A DNA stretch of 64,000 nucleotides from Brienomyrus brachyistius (Eukaryota; Chordata; Actinopteri; Osteoglossiformes; Mormyridae): contig NW_026042689.1 in assembly GCF_023856365.1 (NCBI RefSeq), forward strand, positions 56,398-120,397, read 5' to 3'. The position numbers and the translations under genes were made by a program. The notes below the pieces were generated by a model. That model was not told the origin of the DNA. It worked only from the letters and a program-made list of their open reading frames with translations, and did no database searches. Below, piece by piece: positions 1-12,500 of this stretch; position 1 is the stretch's first letter, and each line of letters begins with the position of its first letter.

Positions 1-46
1 GGACTCTGGCCCTATGCATCTTAGGACTCCATCCCCCTATGTGTCA
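1..46 (+). repeat. Representative 46-bp monomer, a diverged 23+23 dimer
   Basis: This first monomer shows the internal structure. Half A is positions 1-23 and half B is 24-46. Both begin GGACTC, both continue with a G two bases later and a C-run, and both then carry CTATG followed by a TC dinucleotide (GCATC in A, GTGTC in B). With a one- or two-base shift after the C-run, the halves match over most of their length. I infer that an ancestral repeat of about 23 bases doubled and diverged before the 46-base unit spread. Half B is the more variable: its C-run and the TAAGTATCA / TATGTGTCA tail define most monomer variants. Confidence 0.75.
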
Positions 47-480
47 GGACTCTGGCCCTATGCATCTTGGGACTTCATCCCCCTATGAGTCAGGACTCTG
101 GCCCTATGCAACTTGGGACTCCGTCCCCCTAAGTATCAGCACTCTGGCCCTATGCATCTTTGGACTCCATCCCCCTAAGTATTAGCACTCTGGCCCTATG
201 CATCTTGGGACTCCGTCTCCCTAAGTATCAGCACTCTGGCCATATGCATCTTGGGACTCCGTCCCCCTAAGGATCAGCACTCTGGCCTTATGCATCTTTG
301 GACTTCATCCCCCTATGTGTCAGGACTCTGGCCCTATGCATCTTGGGACTCCGTCCCCCTATGTGTCAGGACTCTGGCCCCATGCACCTTGGGACTCCAT
401 ACCCCTAAGTATTAGCACTCTGGCCCTTGGCATCTTGCGACTCCATCCCCCTATGTGTCAGCACTCTCTCCCTAAGCATC

Positions 481-800
481 TTGGGACTCCGCCCCCCTAT
501 ATATCAGGACTCTGGCCCTATGCATCTTGGGACTCCGTCCCCCTATGTGTCAGGACTCTGGCCCTATGCATCTTGGGACTCCGTCCCCGTAAGTATCAGG
601 ACTCTGGCCCTATGCATCTTGGGACTCCGTCCCCCTATGTGTCAGGACTCTGGCCCTATGCATCTTGGGACTCCGTCCGCCTAAGTATCAGGACTCTGGC
701 CCTATGCATCTTGGGACTCCGTCCCCCTAAGTATCAGGACTCTGGCCCTATACATCTTGGGACTCCGTCCCCCTAAGTATCAGCACTCTGGCCCGATGCA
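481..800 (+). repeat. Replaced tract inside the first 27-mer HOR copy
   Basis: Here copy 1 carries monomers with CGCCCCCCTATATATCAG, CCCCGTAAG and CCGCCTAAG that are absent from the matching part of copies 2 and 3. The tract is identical base for base to about 3,931-4,250 as far as I can read it (offset 3,450 = 75 x 46). The flanks stay in exact 1,242-base register with copy 2. This fits a non-crossover copying event between HOR variants. An ancient difference between HOR variants is the alternative. Confidence 0.75.
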
Positions 801-1242
801 TCTTAGGACTCCATCCCCCTAAGTATCAGGACTCTGGCCCTATGCATCTTGGGACTCCATCCCCCTATGTGTCAGGACTCTGGCCCTATGCATCTTGAGA
901 CTCCGTCCGCCTAAGTATCAGGACTCTGGCCCTATGCATCTTGGGACTCCGTCCCCCTAAGTATCAGGACTCTGGCCCTATGCATCTTGGGAATCCGTCC
1001 CCCTGAGTATCCGCACTCTGGCCCTATACATCTTGGGACTCCGTCCCCGTAAGTATCAGAATTCTGGCCCTAAGCATCTTGGGACTCCGCCCCCCTGTAT
1101 ATCAGGACTCTGGCCCTATGCATCTTGGGACTCCGTCCGCCTAAGTATCAGGACTCTGGCCCTATGCATCTTGGGACTTCGTCCCCCTAAGTATCAGCAC
1201 TCTGGCCCTATGCATCTTGGGACTCCGTCCTCCTAAGTATCA

Positions 1243-2484
1243 GGACTCTGGCCCTATGCATCTTAGGACTCCATCCCCCTATGTGTCAGGACTCTGGCCC
1301 TATGCATCTTGGGACTTCATCCCCCTATGAGTCAGGACTCTGGCCCTATGCAACTTGGGACTCCGTCCCCCTAAGTATCAGCACTCTGGCCCTATGCATC
1401 TTGGGACTCCATCCCCCTAAGTATTAGCACTCTGGCCCTATGCATCTTGGGACTCCGTCTCCCTAAGTATCAGCACTCTGGCCCTATGCATCTTGGGACT
1501 CCGTCCCCCTAAGGATCAGCACTCTGGCCTTATGCATCTTTGGACTTCATCCCCCTATGTGTCAGGACTCTGGCCCTATGCATCTTGGGACTCCGTCCCC
1601 CTATGTGTCAGGACTCTGGCCCCATGCACCTTGGGACTCCATACCCCTAAGTATTAGCACTCTGGCCCTTGGCATCTTGCGACTCCATCCCCCTATGTGT
1701 CAGCACTCTCTCCCTATGCATCTTGGGACTCTGTCCCCCTAAGTATTAGCACTCTGGCCCTATGCATCTTGGGACTCCATCCCCCTAAGTATTAGCGCTC
1801 TGGCCCTATGCATCTTTGGACTCTGTCCCCCTAAGTATCAGCACTCTGGCCCTATGCATCTTGGGACTCCGCCCCCCTATGTGTCAGGACCCTGGCCTTA
1901 AGCATTTTGGGACTCCGTCCACCTAAGTATCAGGACTCTGGCCCTATGTACCTTAGGACTCCGTCTCCCTATGTGTCAGGACCCTGGTCCTATACATCTT
2001 GGGACTCCGTCCCCCTAAGTATCAGCACTCTGGCCCGATGCATCTTGGGACTCCATCCCCCTAAGTATCAGGACTCTGGCCCTATGCATCTTGGGACTCC
2101 ATCCCCCTATGTGTCAGGACTCTGGCCCTATGCATCTTGGGACTCCGTCCGCCTAAGTATCAGGACTCTGGCCCTATGCATCTTGGGACTCCGTCCCCCT
2201 AAGTATCAGGACTCTGGCCCTATGCATCTTGGGAATCCGTCCCCCTGAGTATCAGCACTCTGGCCCTATACATCTTGGGACTCCGTCCCCGTAAGTATCA
2301 GAATTCTGGCCCTAAGCATCTTGGGACTCCGCCCCCCTGTATATCAGGACTCTGGCCCTATGCATCTTGGGACTCCGTCCGCCTAAGTATCAGGACTCTG
2401 GCCCTATGCATCTTAGGACTTCGTCCCCCTAAGTATCAGCACTCTGGCCCTATGCATCTTGGGACTCCGTCCTCCTAAGTATCA
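1243..2484 (+). repeat. 27-monomer HOR, copy 2 (1,242 bp)
   Basis: This is the cleanest full copy of the 1,242-base unit. It contains the GGCCCTTGGCATC and CACTCTCTCCC monomers near 1,670-1,710, the GTACCTTAGG marker at 1,948 and the GGCCCGATGC marker at 2,033. Its first 800 bases align with copy 3 with very few substitutions, for example CTGTCC against CCGTCC near 1,735/2,977. Confidence 0.92.
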
Positions 2485-3280
2485 GGACTCTGGCCCTATG
2501 CATCTTAGGACTCCATCCCCCTATGTGTCAGGACTCTGGCCCTATGCATCTTGGGACTTCATCCCCCTATGAGTCAGGACTCTGGCCCTATGCAACTTGG
2601 GACTCCGTCCCCCTAAGTATCAGCACTCTGGCCCTATGCATCTTGGGACTCCATCCCCCTAAGTATTAGCACTCTGGCCCTATGCATCTTGGGACTCCGT
2701 CTCCCTAAGTATCAGCACTCTGGCCCTATGCATCTTGGGACTCCGTCCCCCTAAGGATCAGCACTCTGGCCTTATGCATCTTTGGACTTCATCCCCCTAT
2801 GTGTCAGGACTCTGGCCCTATGCATCTTGGGACTCCGTCCCCCTATGTGTCAGGACTCTGGCCCCATGCACCTTGGGACTCCATACCCCTAAGTATTAGC
2901 ACTCTGGCCCTTGGCATCTTGCGACTCCATCCCCCTATGTGTCAGCACTCTCTCCCTATGCATCTTGGGACTCCGTCCCCCTAAGTATTAGCACTCTGGC
3001 CCTATGCATCTTGGGACTCCATCCCCCTAAGTATTAGCGCTCTGGCCCTATGCATCTTTGGACTCTGTCCCCCTAAGTATCAGCACTCTGGCCCTATGCA
3101 TCTTGGGACTCCGCCCCCCTATGTGTCAGGACCCTGGCCCTAAGCATTTTGGGACTCCGTCCACCTAAGTATCAGGACTCTGGCCCTATGTACCTTAGGA
3201 CTCCGTCTCCCTATGTGTCAGGACCCTGGTCCTATACATCTTGGGACTCCGTCCCCCTAATTATCAGCACTCTGGCCCTA
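2485..3280 (+). repeat. 27-monomer HOR, copy 3, truncated
   Basis: This follows copy 2 at offset 1,242 until about 3,275 and includes the GTACCTTAGG marker at 3,190. At about 3,280-3,300 the sequence jumps: instead of the GGCCCGATGC monomer it returns to TCCTCCTAAG and CATCTTAGGACTCC, the start of the unit. The copy therefore holds about 17 of 27 monomers. The likely cause is unequal crossover or deletion between misaligned HOR copies. Confidence 0.85.
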
Positions 3281-5100
3281 TGCATCTTGGGACTCCGTCC
3301 TCCTAAGTATCAGGACTCTGGCCCTATGCATCTTAGGACTCCATCCCCCTATGTGTCAGGACTCTGGCCCTATGCATCTTGGGACTTCATCCCCCTATGA
3401 GTCAGGACTCTGGCCCTATGCAACTTGGGACTCCATCCCCCCAATTATTAGCACTCTGGCCCTATGCATCTTGGGACTCCATCCCCCTAAGTATTAGCAC
3501 TCTGGCCCTATGCATCTTTGGACTCTGTCCCCCTAAGTATCAGCACTCTGGCCCTATGCATCTTGGGACTCCATCCCCCTATGTGTCAGGACTCTGGCCC
3601 AATGCATCTTGGTACTCCGTCCGCCTAAGTATCAGGACTCTGGCCTTATGCATCTTGGGACTCCGTCCCCTTAAATATCAGGACTCTGGCCCTATGCATC
3701 TTGGGAATCCGTCCCCCTGAGTATCAGCACTCTGGCCCTATGCATCTTTGGACTTCGTCCCGCTATGTGTCAGGACTCTAGCCCTATGCATCTTGGGACT
3801 CCGTTCACGTAAGTATCAGCACTCTGGCCCTATGCATCTTGGGACTCCGTTCCCCTATGTGTCAGGACTCTGGCCCTTTGCAAATTGGGACTCCGTCCCC
3901 CTAAGTATCAGCATTCTGGCCCTAAGCATCTTGGGACTCCGCCCCCCTATATATCAGGACTCTGGCCCTATGCATCTTGGGACTCCGTCCCCCTATGTGT
4001 CAGGACTCTGGCCCTATGCATCTTGGGACTCCGTCCCCGTAAGTATCAGGACTCTGGCCCTATGCATCTTGGGACTCCGTCCCCCTATGTGTCAGGACTC
4101 TGGCCCTATGCATCTTGGGACTCCGTCCGCCTAAGTATCAGGACTCTGGCCCTATGCATCTTGGGACTCCGTCCCCCTAAGTATCAGGACTCTGGCCCTA
4201 TACATCTTGGGACTCCGTCCCCCTAAGTATCAGCACTCTGGCCCGATGCATCTTGGGACTCCATCCCCCTAAGTATCAGGACTCTGGCCCTATGCATCTT
4301 GGGACTCCATCCCCCTATGTGTCAGGACTCTGGCCCTATGCATCTTGGGACTCCGTCCGCCTAAGTATCAGGACTCTGGCCCTATGCATCTTGGGACTCC
4401 GTCCCCCTAAGTATCAGGACTCTGGCCCAATGCATCTTGGGAATCCGTCCCCCTGAGTATCAGCACTCTGGCCCTATACATCTTGGGACTCCGTCCCCCT
4501 AAGTATCAGAATTCTGGCCCTAAGCATCTTGGGACTCCGCCCCCCTATATATCAGGACTCTGGCCCTATGCATCTTGGGACTCCGTCCGCCTAAGTATCA
4601 GGACTCTGGCCCTATGCATCTTGGGACTTCGTCGCCCTAAGTATCAGCACTCTGGCCCTATGCATCTTGGGACTCCGTCCCCCTAAGTATCAGCACTCTG
4701 GCCCTATGCATCTTGGGACTCCATCCCCCTAAGTATTAGCACTCTGGCCCTATGCATCTTGGGACTCCGTCTCCCTAAGTATCAGCACTCTGGCCCTATG
4801 CATCTTGGGACTTCATCCCCCTATGTGTCAGGACTCTGGCCCTATGCATCTTGGGACTCCGTCCCCCTATGTGTCAGGACTCTGGCCCCATGCACCTTGG
4901 GACTCCATACCCCTAAGTATTAGCACTCTGGCCCTTGGCATCTTGCGACTCCATCCCCCTATGTGTCAGCACTCTCTACCTATGCATCTTGGGACTCCGT
5001 CCCCCTAAGTATCAGCACTCTGGCCCTATGCATCTTGGGACTACGTCCCCCTAAGTATCAGCACACTAGCCCTATGCATCTTGGGACTCTGTCCCCCCTA
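3281..5100 (+). repeat. Mosaic transition zone after the 27-mer HOR
   Basis: About 3,300-4,000 resembles the segment at 11.8-12.5 kb: a CATCTTTGGACTTCGTCCCG monomer at 3,745 recurs at 12,345. About 3,931-4,690 matches 481-1,240 at offset 3,450. About 4,690-5,000 again shows the start of the 27-mer unit, including GGCCCCATGCACC and CACTCTCT variants. The zone is a patchwork of pieces found on both sides, so it links the 27-mer domain to the super-unit domain. No non-satellite sequence is present. Confidence 0.75.
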
Positions 5101-6515
5101 AGTATCAGCACTCTGGCCCTATGCATCTTGGGACTCCGCCCCCCTATGTGTCAGGACCCTGGCCCTAAGAATCTTGAGACTCCGTCCCCCTAAGTATCAG
5201 GACTCTGGCTTTATGCATCATGGGTCTCCGTCCCCCTATGTGTCAGGACCCTGGCCCTATACATCTTGGGGCTCCGTCCCCCTAAGTATCAGCACTCTGG
5301 CCCTATGCATCTTGGGACTCCATCCCCCTAAGTATCAGGACTCTGGCCCTATGCATCTTGGGACTCCGTCCCCCTATGTGTCAGGACTCTGGCCCCTGCA
5401 CCTTGGGACTCCATACCCCTAAGTATTAGCACTCTGGCCCTTTGCATCTTGGGACTCCATCCCCCTATATGTCAGGACTCTAGCCCTAGGCATTTTGGGA
5501 CTCCGTCCCCGTAAGTATCAGGACTCTGGCCCTATGCATCTTGGGACTCCGTCCCCTTAACTATCAGCACTCTGGCCCTAGGCATCTTGGGACTCCGTCC
5601 TCCTATGTGTCAGGACTCTGGCCCTATGCATCTTGGGACTCCATCACCCTAAGTATCAAGACTCTGGCCCTATGCATCTTGGGACACCGTCCCCCTAAGT
5701 ATCAGCACTCTGTCCCTATGTATCTTGGCACTCCGTCCCCCTAAGTATCAGGACTCTGGCCCTATGCATCTTGGGACTCCGTCCCCCTAAGTATCAGCAC
5801 TCTGGCCCAATGCATCTTGGGACTCCGTGTCCCTAAGTATCAGCACTCTGGCCCTATGCATCATGGGACTCCGCCCCCCTATGTGTCAGGACCCTGGCCC
5901 TAAGAATCTTGAGACTCCGTCCCCCTAAGTATCAGGACTCTGGCTTTATGCATCATGGGTCTCCGTCCCCCTATGTGTCAGGACCCTGGCCCTATACATC
6001 TTGGGACTCCGTCCCCCTAAGTATCAGCACTCTGGCCCTATGCATCTTGGGACTCCGTCCCCCTATGTGTCAGGACTCTGGCCCCTGCACCTTGGGACTC
6101 CATACCCCTAAGTATTAGCACTCTGGCCCTTTGCATCTTGGGACTCCATCCCCCTATATGTCAGGACTCTAGCCCTAGGCATTTTGGGACTCCGTCCCCG
6201 TAAGTATCAGGACTCTGGCCCTATGCATCTTGGGACTCCGTCCCCTTAACTATCAGCACTCTGGCCCTAGGCATCTTGGGACTCCGTCCTCCTATGTGTC
6301 AGGACTCTGGCCCTATGCATCTTGGGACTCCATCACCCTAAGTATCAAGACTCTGGCCCTATGCATCTTGGGACACCGTCCCCCTAAGTATCAGCACTCT
6401 GTCCCTATGTATCTTGGCACTCCGTCCCCCTAAGTATCAGGACTCTGGCCCTATGCATCTTGGGACTCCGTCCCCCTAAGTATCAGCACTCTGGCCCAAT
6501 GCATCTTGGGACTTT
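5101..6515 (+). repeat. Tandem duplication, 735-bp and 689-bp copies
   Basis: Copy 1 is about 5,101-5,835 and copy 2 about 5,836-6,515. Both contain the GGCTTTATGCATCATGGGTC monomer, with a private CATCAT in place of CATCTT, which shows that one copy was made from the other. Both then carry the 45-base GGCCCCTGCACC monomer, CTAGGCATTTTGG, CCTTAACTATC and CATCACCCTAAG. Early markers are 735 bases apart and later ones 689, so copy 2 lost one 46-base monomer near 6,050. Confidence 0.88.
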
Positions 6516-9300
6516 GTGTCCCTAAGTATCAGCACTCTGGCCCTATGCATCTTGGGACTCCGTCCCCCTAAGGATCAGCACTCTGGCCCTATGCATCTTT
6601 GGACTTCGTCCCCCTATGTGTCAGGACTCTGGCCCTATGCATCTTGGAACTCCGTCCCCCTATGTGTCAGGACTCTGGCCCCATGCACCTTGGGACTCCA
6701 TACCCCTAAGTATTAGCACTCTGGTCCTTTGCATCTTGGGACTCCATCCCCCTATGTGTCAGCACTCTCTCCCTATGCATCTTGGGACTCCGTCCCCCTA
6801 AGTATCAGGACTCTGGCCGTATGCATCTTGGGACTCCATTTGCCATTAGTATCAGGACTCTGGCCCTATGCATCTTGGGACTCCATCCCCCTATGTGTCA
6901 GGACTCTGGCCCTATGCATCTTGGGACTTCGTCCCGCTATGTGTCAGGATTCTAGCCCTATGCATCTTGGGACTCCGTTCCCGTAAGTATCAGCACTCTG
7001 GCCCTATGCATCTTGGGACTCCGTTCCCCTAAGGATCAGCACTCTGGCCCTATGCAATTTTGGACTTCGTCGCCCTATGTGTCAGGACTCTGGCCCTATG
7101 CATCGTTGGGACTCCGTCCCCCTATGTGTCAGGACTCTGGCCCCATGCACCTTGGGACTCCATACCCCTAAGTATTAGCACTCTGACCATTTGCATCTTG
7201 GGACTCCTTCCCCCCTTGTGTCAGGACTCTGGCCCTATGCATCTTGGGACTCCGTCCCCCTAAGTATCAGCACTCTGGCCCTATGCATCTTGGGACTCCC
7301 TCCCCCTAAGTATCAGCACACTAGCCCTATGCATCTTGGGACTCCATCCCCCTAAGTATTAGCACTCTGGCCCTATGCATCTTTGGACTCCGTCCCCCTA
7401 AGTATCAGCACTCTGGCCCTATGCATATTGGGACTCCGCCCCCCATGTGTCAGGACCCTGGCCCTAAGAATCTTGGGACTCCGTCCCCCTAAGTATCAGG
7501 ACTCTGGCTTTATGCATCTTGGGTCTCCGTCCCCCTATGTGTCAGGACCCTGGCCCTATACATCTTGGGACTCCGTCCCCCTAAGTATCAGCACTCTGGC
7601 CTGATGCATCTTGGGACTCCATCCCCCTAAGTATCAGGACTCTGGCCCTATGCATCTTGGGACTCCATCCCCCTATGTGTCAGGACTCTGGCCCTATGCA
7701 TCTTGGGACTCCGTCCGCCTAAGTATCAGGACTCTGGCCCTGTGCATCTTGGGACTCCGTCCCCCTAAGTATCAGGACTCTGGCCCTATGCATCTTGGGA
7801 ATCCGTCCCCCTGAGTATCAGCACTCTGGCCCTATGCATCTTGGGACTCCGTCCCCCTAAGTATCAGCATTCTGGCCCTAAGCATCTTGGGACTCCGCCC
7901 CCCTATATATCAGGACTCTGGCCCTATGCCTCTTGGGACTCCATCACCCTAAGTATCAAGACTCTGGCCCTATGCATCTTGTGACACCGTCCCCCTAAGT
8001 ATCAGCACTCTGTCCCTATGTATCTTGGCACTGCATCCCCCTAAGTATCAGGACTCTGGCCCTATGCATCTTGGGACTCCGTCCCCCTAAGTATCAGCAC
8101 TCTGGCCCAATGCATCTTGGGACTCCGTGTCCCTAAGTATCAGCACTCTGGCCCTATGCATCTTGGGACTCCGTCCCCCTAAGGATCAGCACTCTGGCCC
8201 TATGCATCTTTGGACTTCGTCCCCCTATGTGTCAGGACTCTGGCCCTATGCATCTTGGAACTCCGTCCCCCTATGTGTCAGGACTCTGGCCCCATGCACC
8301 TTGGGACTCCATACCCCTAAGTATTAGCACTCTGGTCCTTTGCATCTTGGGACTCCATCCCCCTATGTGTCAGCACTCTCTCCCTATGCATCTTGGGACT
8401 CCGTCCCCCTAAGTATCAGGACTCTGGCCGTATGCATCTTGGGACTCCATTGCCATTAGTATCAGGACTCTGGCCCTATGCATCTTGGGACTCCATCCCC
8501 CTATGTGTCAGGACTCTGGCCCTATGCATCTTGGGACTTCGTCCCGCTATGTGTCAGGATTCTAGCCCTATGCATCTTGGGACTCCGTTCCCATAAGTAT
8601 CAGCACTCTGGCCCTATGCATCTTGGGACTCCGTTCCCCTAAGGATCTGCACTCTGGCCCTATGCAATTTTGGACTTCGTCGCCCTATGTGTCAGGACTC
8701 TGGCCCTATGCATCGTTGGGACTCCGTCCCCCTATGTGTCAGGACTCTGGCCCCATGCACCTTGGGACTCCATACCCCTAAGTATTAGCACTCTGACCAT
8801 TTGCATCTTGGGACTCCTTCCCCCCTTGTGTCAGGACTCTGGCCCTATGCATCTTGGGACTCCGTCCCCCTAAGTATCAGCACTCTGGCCCTATGCATCT
8901 TGGGACTCCCTCCACCTAAGTATCAGCACACTAGCCCTATGCATCTTGGGACTCCATCCCCCTAAGTATTAGCACTCTGGCCCTATGCATCTTTGGACTC
9001 TGTCCCCCTAAGTATCAGCACTCTGGCCCTATGCATATTGGGACTCCGCCCCCCTATGTGTCAGGACCCTGGCCCTAAGAATCTTGGGACTCCGTCCCCC
9101 TAAGTATCAGGACTCTGGCTTTATGCATCTTGGGTCTCCGTCCCCCTATGTGTCAGGACCCTGGCCCTATACATCTTGGGACTCCGTCCCCCTAAGTATC
9201 AGCACTCTGGCCTGGTGCATCTTGGGACTCCATCCCCCTAAGTATCAGGACTCTGGCCCTATGCATCTTGGGACTCCATCCCCCTATGTGTCAGGACTCT
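6325..9300 (+). repeat. Tandem duplication with 1,610/1,611-bp period
   Basis: Markers at about 6,516, 6,616, 7,060 and 7,506 return near 8,127, 8,227, 8,670 and 9,117. The 35-monomer unit carries GTGTCCCTAAG, CTTGGAACTCC, GGTCCTTTGC, CATTGCCATTAG, CATCGTTGGG and GGCTTTATGC monomers in that order. The first copy has one extra T (CATTTGCC) near 6,838 and one base missing in CCCCATGTG near 7,443. The second copy diverges near 9,300, where a few monomers are missing. The same duplicated block recurs at 27.3-29.9 kb, so the duplication predates the spread of the super-unit. Confidence 0.88.
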
Positions 9301-12300
9301 GGCCCTATGCATCTTGGGACTCCGTCCCCCTGAGTATCAGCACTCTGGCCCTATGCATCTTGGGACTCCGTCCCCCTAAGTATCAGCATTCTGGCCCTAA
9401 GCATCTTGGGACTCCGCCCCCCTATATATCAGGACTCTGGCCCTATGCCTCTTGGGACTCCATCCCCCTAAGGATCTGCACTCTGGCACTATGCAGCTTG
9501 GGACTTCGTCCCCCTATATGTCAGGACTCTAGCCCTATGCATTTTGGGACTCCGTCCCCGTAAGTATCAGGACTCTGGCCCTATGCATCTTTGGACTCCG
9601 TCCCCTTAAGTATCAGCACTCTGGCCCTAGGCATCTTGGGACTCCGTCCCCCTATGTGTCAGGACTCTGGCCCTATGCATCTTGGGACTCCGTCCCCCTA
9701 AGTTTCAGCACTCTGTCCCTATGCATCTTGGGATTCCGTCCCCTATGTGTCACCACTCTGGCCTTATTCATCTTGAGACTCCGTCCCCCTAAGTCTCAGC
9801 ACACTGGCCCTATGCGTCTTGGGACTTCGTCCCTCTATGTGTCAGGACTCTTGCCCAATGCAACTTGGGACTCCATCCCCCTAAGTATTAGCACTCTGGC
9901 CCTATGCATCTTGGGACTCCATCCCCCTAAGTATTAGCGCTCTGGCCCTATGCATCTTTGGACTCTGTCCCCCTAAGTATCAGCACTCTGGCCCTATGCA
10001 TCTTGGGACTCCGCCCCCCTATGAGTCAGGACCCTGGCCATAAGCATTTTGGGACTCCGTCCCCCTAAGTATCAGGACTCTGGCACTATATACCTTAGGA
10101 CTCCGTCTCCCTATGTGTCAGGACCCTGGTCCTATACATCTTGGGACTCCGTCCCCCTAAGTATCAGCACTCTGGCCCTATGCATCTTGGGACTCCGTCC
10201 TCCTAAGTATCAGGACTCTGGCCCTATGCATCTTAGGACTCCATCCCCCTATGTGTCAGGACTCTGGCCCTATGCATCTTGGGACTTCATCCCCCTATGA
10301 GTCAGGACTCTGGCCCTATGCAACTTGGGACTCCGTCCCCCTAAGTATCAGCACTCTGGCCCTATGCATCTTGGGACTCCATCCCCCTAAGTATTAGCAC
10401 TCTGGCCCTATGCATCTTGGGACTCCATCCCCCTAAGTATTAGCACTCTGGCCCTATGCATCTTTGGACTCTGTCCCCCTAAGTATCAGCATTCTGGCCC
10501 TATGCATCTTGGGACTCCATCCCCCTATGTGTCAGGACTCTGGCCCTATGTATCTTGGTACTCCGTCCGCCTAAGTATCAGGACTCTGGCCCTATGCATC
10601 TTGGGACTCCGTCCCCTTAAATATCAGGACTCTGGCCCTATGCATCTTGGGAATCCGTCCCCCTGAGTATCAGCACTCTGGCCCTATGCATCTTTGGACT
10701 TCGTCCCGCTATGTGTCAGGACTCTAGCCCTATGCATCTTGGGACTCCGTTCCCGTAAGTATCAGCACTCTGGCCCTATGCATCTTGGGACTCCGTTCCC
10801 CTATGTGTCAGGACTCTGGCCCTATGCATCTTGGGACTCCGTCCCCCTAAGTATCAGCACTCTGGCCTGATGCATCTTGGGACTCCATCCCCCTAAGTAT
10901 CAGGACTCTGGCCCTATGCATCTTGGGACTCCATCCCCCTATGTGTCAGGACTCTGGCCCTATGCATCTTGGGACTCCGTCCCCCTGAGTATCAGCACTC
11001 TGGCCCTATGCATCTTGGGACTCCGTCCCCCTAAGTATCAGCATTCTGGCCCTAAGCATCTTGGGACTCCGCCCCCCTATATATCAGGACTCTGGCCCTA
11101 TGCCTCTTGGGACTCCGTCCCCCTAAGGATCTGCACTCTGGCCCTATGCAGCTTGGGACTTCGTCCCCCTATATGTCAGGACTCTAGCCCTATGCATTTT
11201 GGGACTCCGTCCCCGTAAGTATCAGGACTCTGGCCCTATGCATCTTTGGACTCCGTCCCCTTAAGTATCAGCACTCTGGCCCTAGGCATCTTGGGACTCC
11301 GTCCCCCTATGTGTCAGGACTCTGGCCCTATGCATCTTGGGACTCCGTCCCCCTAAGTTTCAGCACTCTGTCCCTATGCATCTTGGGATTCCGTCCCCTA
11401 TGTGTCACCACTCTGGCCTTATTCATCTTGAGACTCCGTCCCCCTAAGTCTCAGCACACTGGCCCTATGCGTCTTGGGACTTCGTCCCCCTATGTGTCAG
11501 GACTCTTGCCCAATGCAACTTGGGACTCCATCCCCCTAAGTATTAGCACTCTGGCCCTATGCATCTTGGGACTCCATCCCCCTAAGTATTAGCGCTCTGG
11601 CCCTATGCATCTTTGGACTCTGTCCCCCTAAGTATCAGCACTCTGGCCCTATGCATCTTGGGACTCCGCCCCCCTATGAGTCAGGACCCTGGCCCTAAGC
11701 ATCTTGGGACTCCGTCCCCCTGAGTATCAGGACTCTGGCACTATGTACCTTAGGACTCCGTCTCCCTATGTGTCAGGACCCTGGTCCTATACATCTTGGG
11801 ACTCCGTCCCCCTAAGTATCAGCACTCTGGCCCTATGCATCTTGGGACTCCGTCCTCCTAAGTATCAGGACTCTGGCCCTATGCATCTTAGGACTCCATC
11901 CCCCTATGTGTCAGGACTCTGGCCCTATGCATCTTGGGACTTCATCCCCCTATGAGTCAGGACTCTGGCCCTATGCAACTTGGGACTCCGTCCCCCTAAG
12001 TATCAGCACTCTGGCCCTATGCATCTTGGGACTCCATCCCCCTAAGTATTAGCACTCTGGCCCTATGCATCTTGGGACTCCATCCCCCTAAGTATTAGCA
12101 CTCTGGCCCTATGCATCTTTGGACTCTGTCCCCCTAAGTATCAGCATTCTGGCCCTATGCATCTTGGGACTCCATCCCCCTATGTGTCAGGACTCTGGCC
12201 CTATGCATCTTGGTACTCCGTCCACCTAAGTATCAGGACTCTGGCCCTATGCATCTTGGGACTCCGTCCCCTTAAATATCAGGACTCTGGCCCTATGCAT

Positions 12301-12500
12301 CTTGGGAATCCGTCCCCCTGAGTATCAGCACTCTGGCCCTATGCATCTTTGGACTTCGTCCCGCTATGTGTCAGGACTCTAGCCCTATGCATCTTGGGAC
12401 TCCGTTCCCGTAAGTATCAGCACTCTGGCCCTATGCATCTTGGGACTCCGTTCCCCTATGTGTCAGGACTCTGGCCCTATGCATCTTGGGACTCCGTCCC
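9190..12500 (+). repeat. Tandem duplication with 1,655-bp period
   Basis: Copy 1 is about 9,190-10,845 and copy 2 about 10,846-12,500. Corresponding markers lie 1,655 bases apart (36 x 46 minus 1), for example 9,656 to 11,311 and 10,049 to 11,704. The unit includes GGATCTGCACTC, the 22-base half monomer GGGATTCCGTCCCCTATG, CCTTATTCATC, TTGCCCAATGCAAC, and the GTACCTTAGG marker (changed to ATACCTTAGG in copy 1). Super-units 2 and 3 carry a single copy of this unit, so the duplication is specific to super-unit 1 or was lost elsewhere. Confidence 0.88.

Larger units (their letters stand above)
1..1242 (+). repeat. 27-monomer HOR, copy 1 (1,242 bp)
   Basis: This is the first of three copies of a 27 x 46 = 1,242-base higher-order repeat. 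The opening monomers, including the CATCTTAGGACTCC variant, return at 1,243 and 2,485. The GGCCCGATGC variant at 791 returns at 2,033, exactly 1,242 later. About positions 465-780 differ from copy 2 while the total length is unchanged; that tract is listed separately. Outside it, copies 1 and 2 differ only at scattered single bases. Confidence 0.9.

Noticed and set aside
315..776. Open frames of 60-160 codons spread through the whole + strand, suggesting a family of repetitive proteins
   Set aside because: The repeat length is not a multiple of 3, all frames translate to the same pseudo-repeat, single-base length changes are common, and the ends are set by TAAG, TATTAG or CTGAG in monomer tails. 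This is satellite sequence without coding constraint.
7056..7066. Octamer-like transcription factor site ATGCAATT in the GCCCTATGCAATTTTGG variant
   Set aside because: It is a one- or two-base variant of the common ATGCATCTT monomer core and recurs only with the HOR. No promoter context is present.
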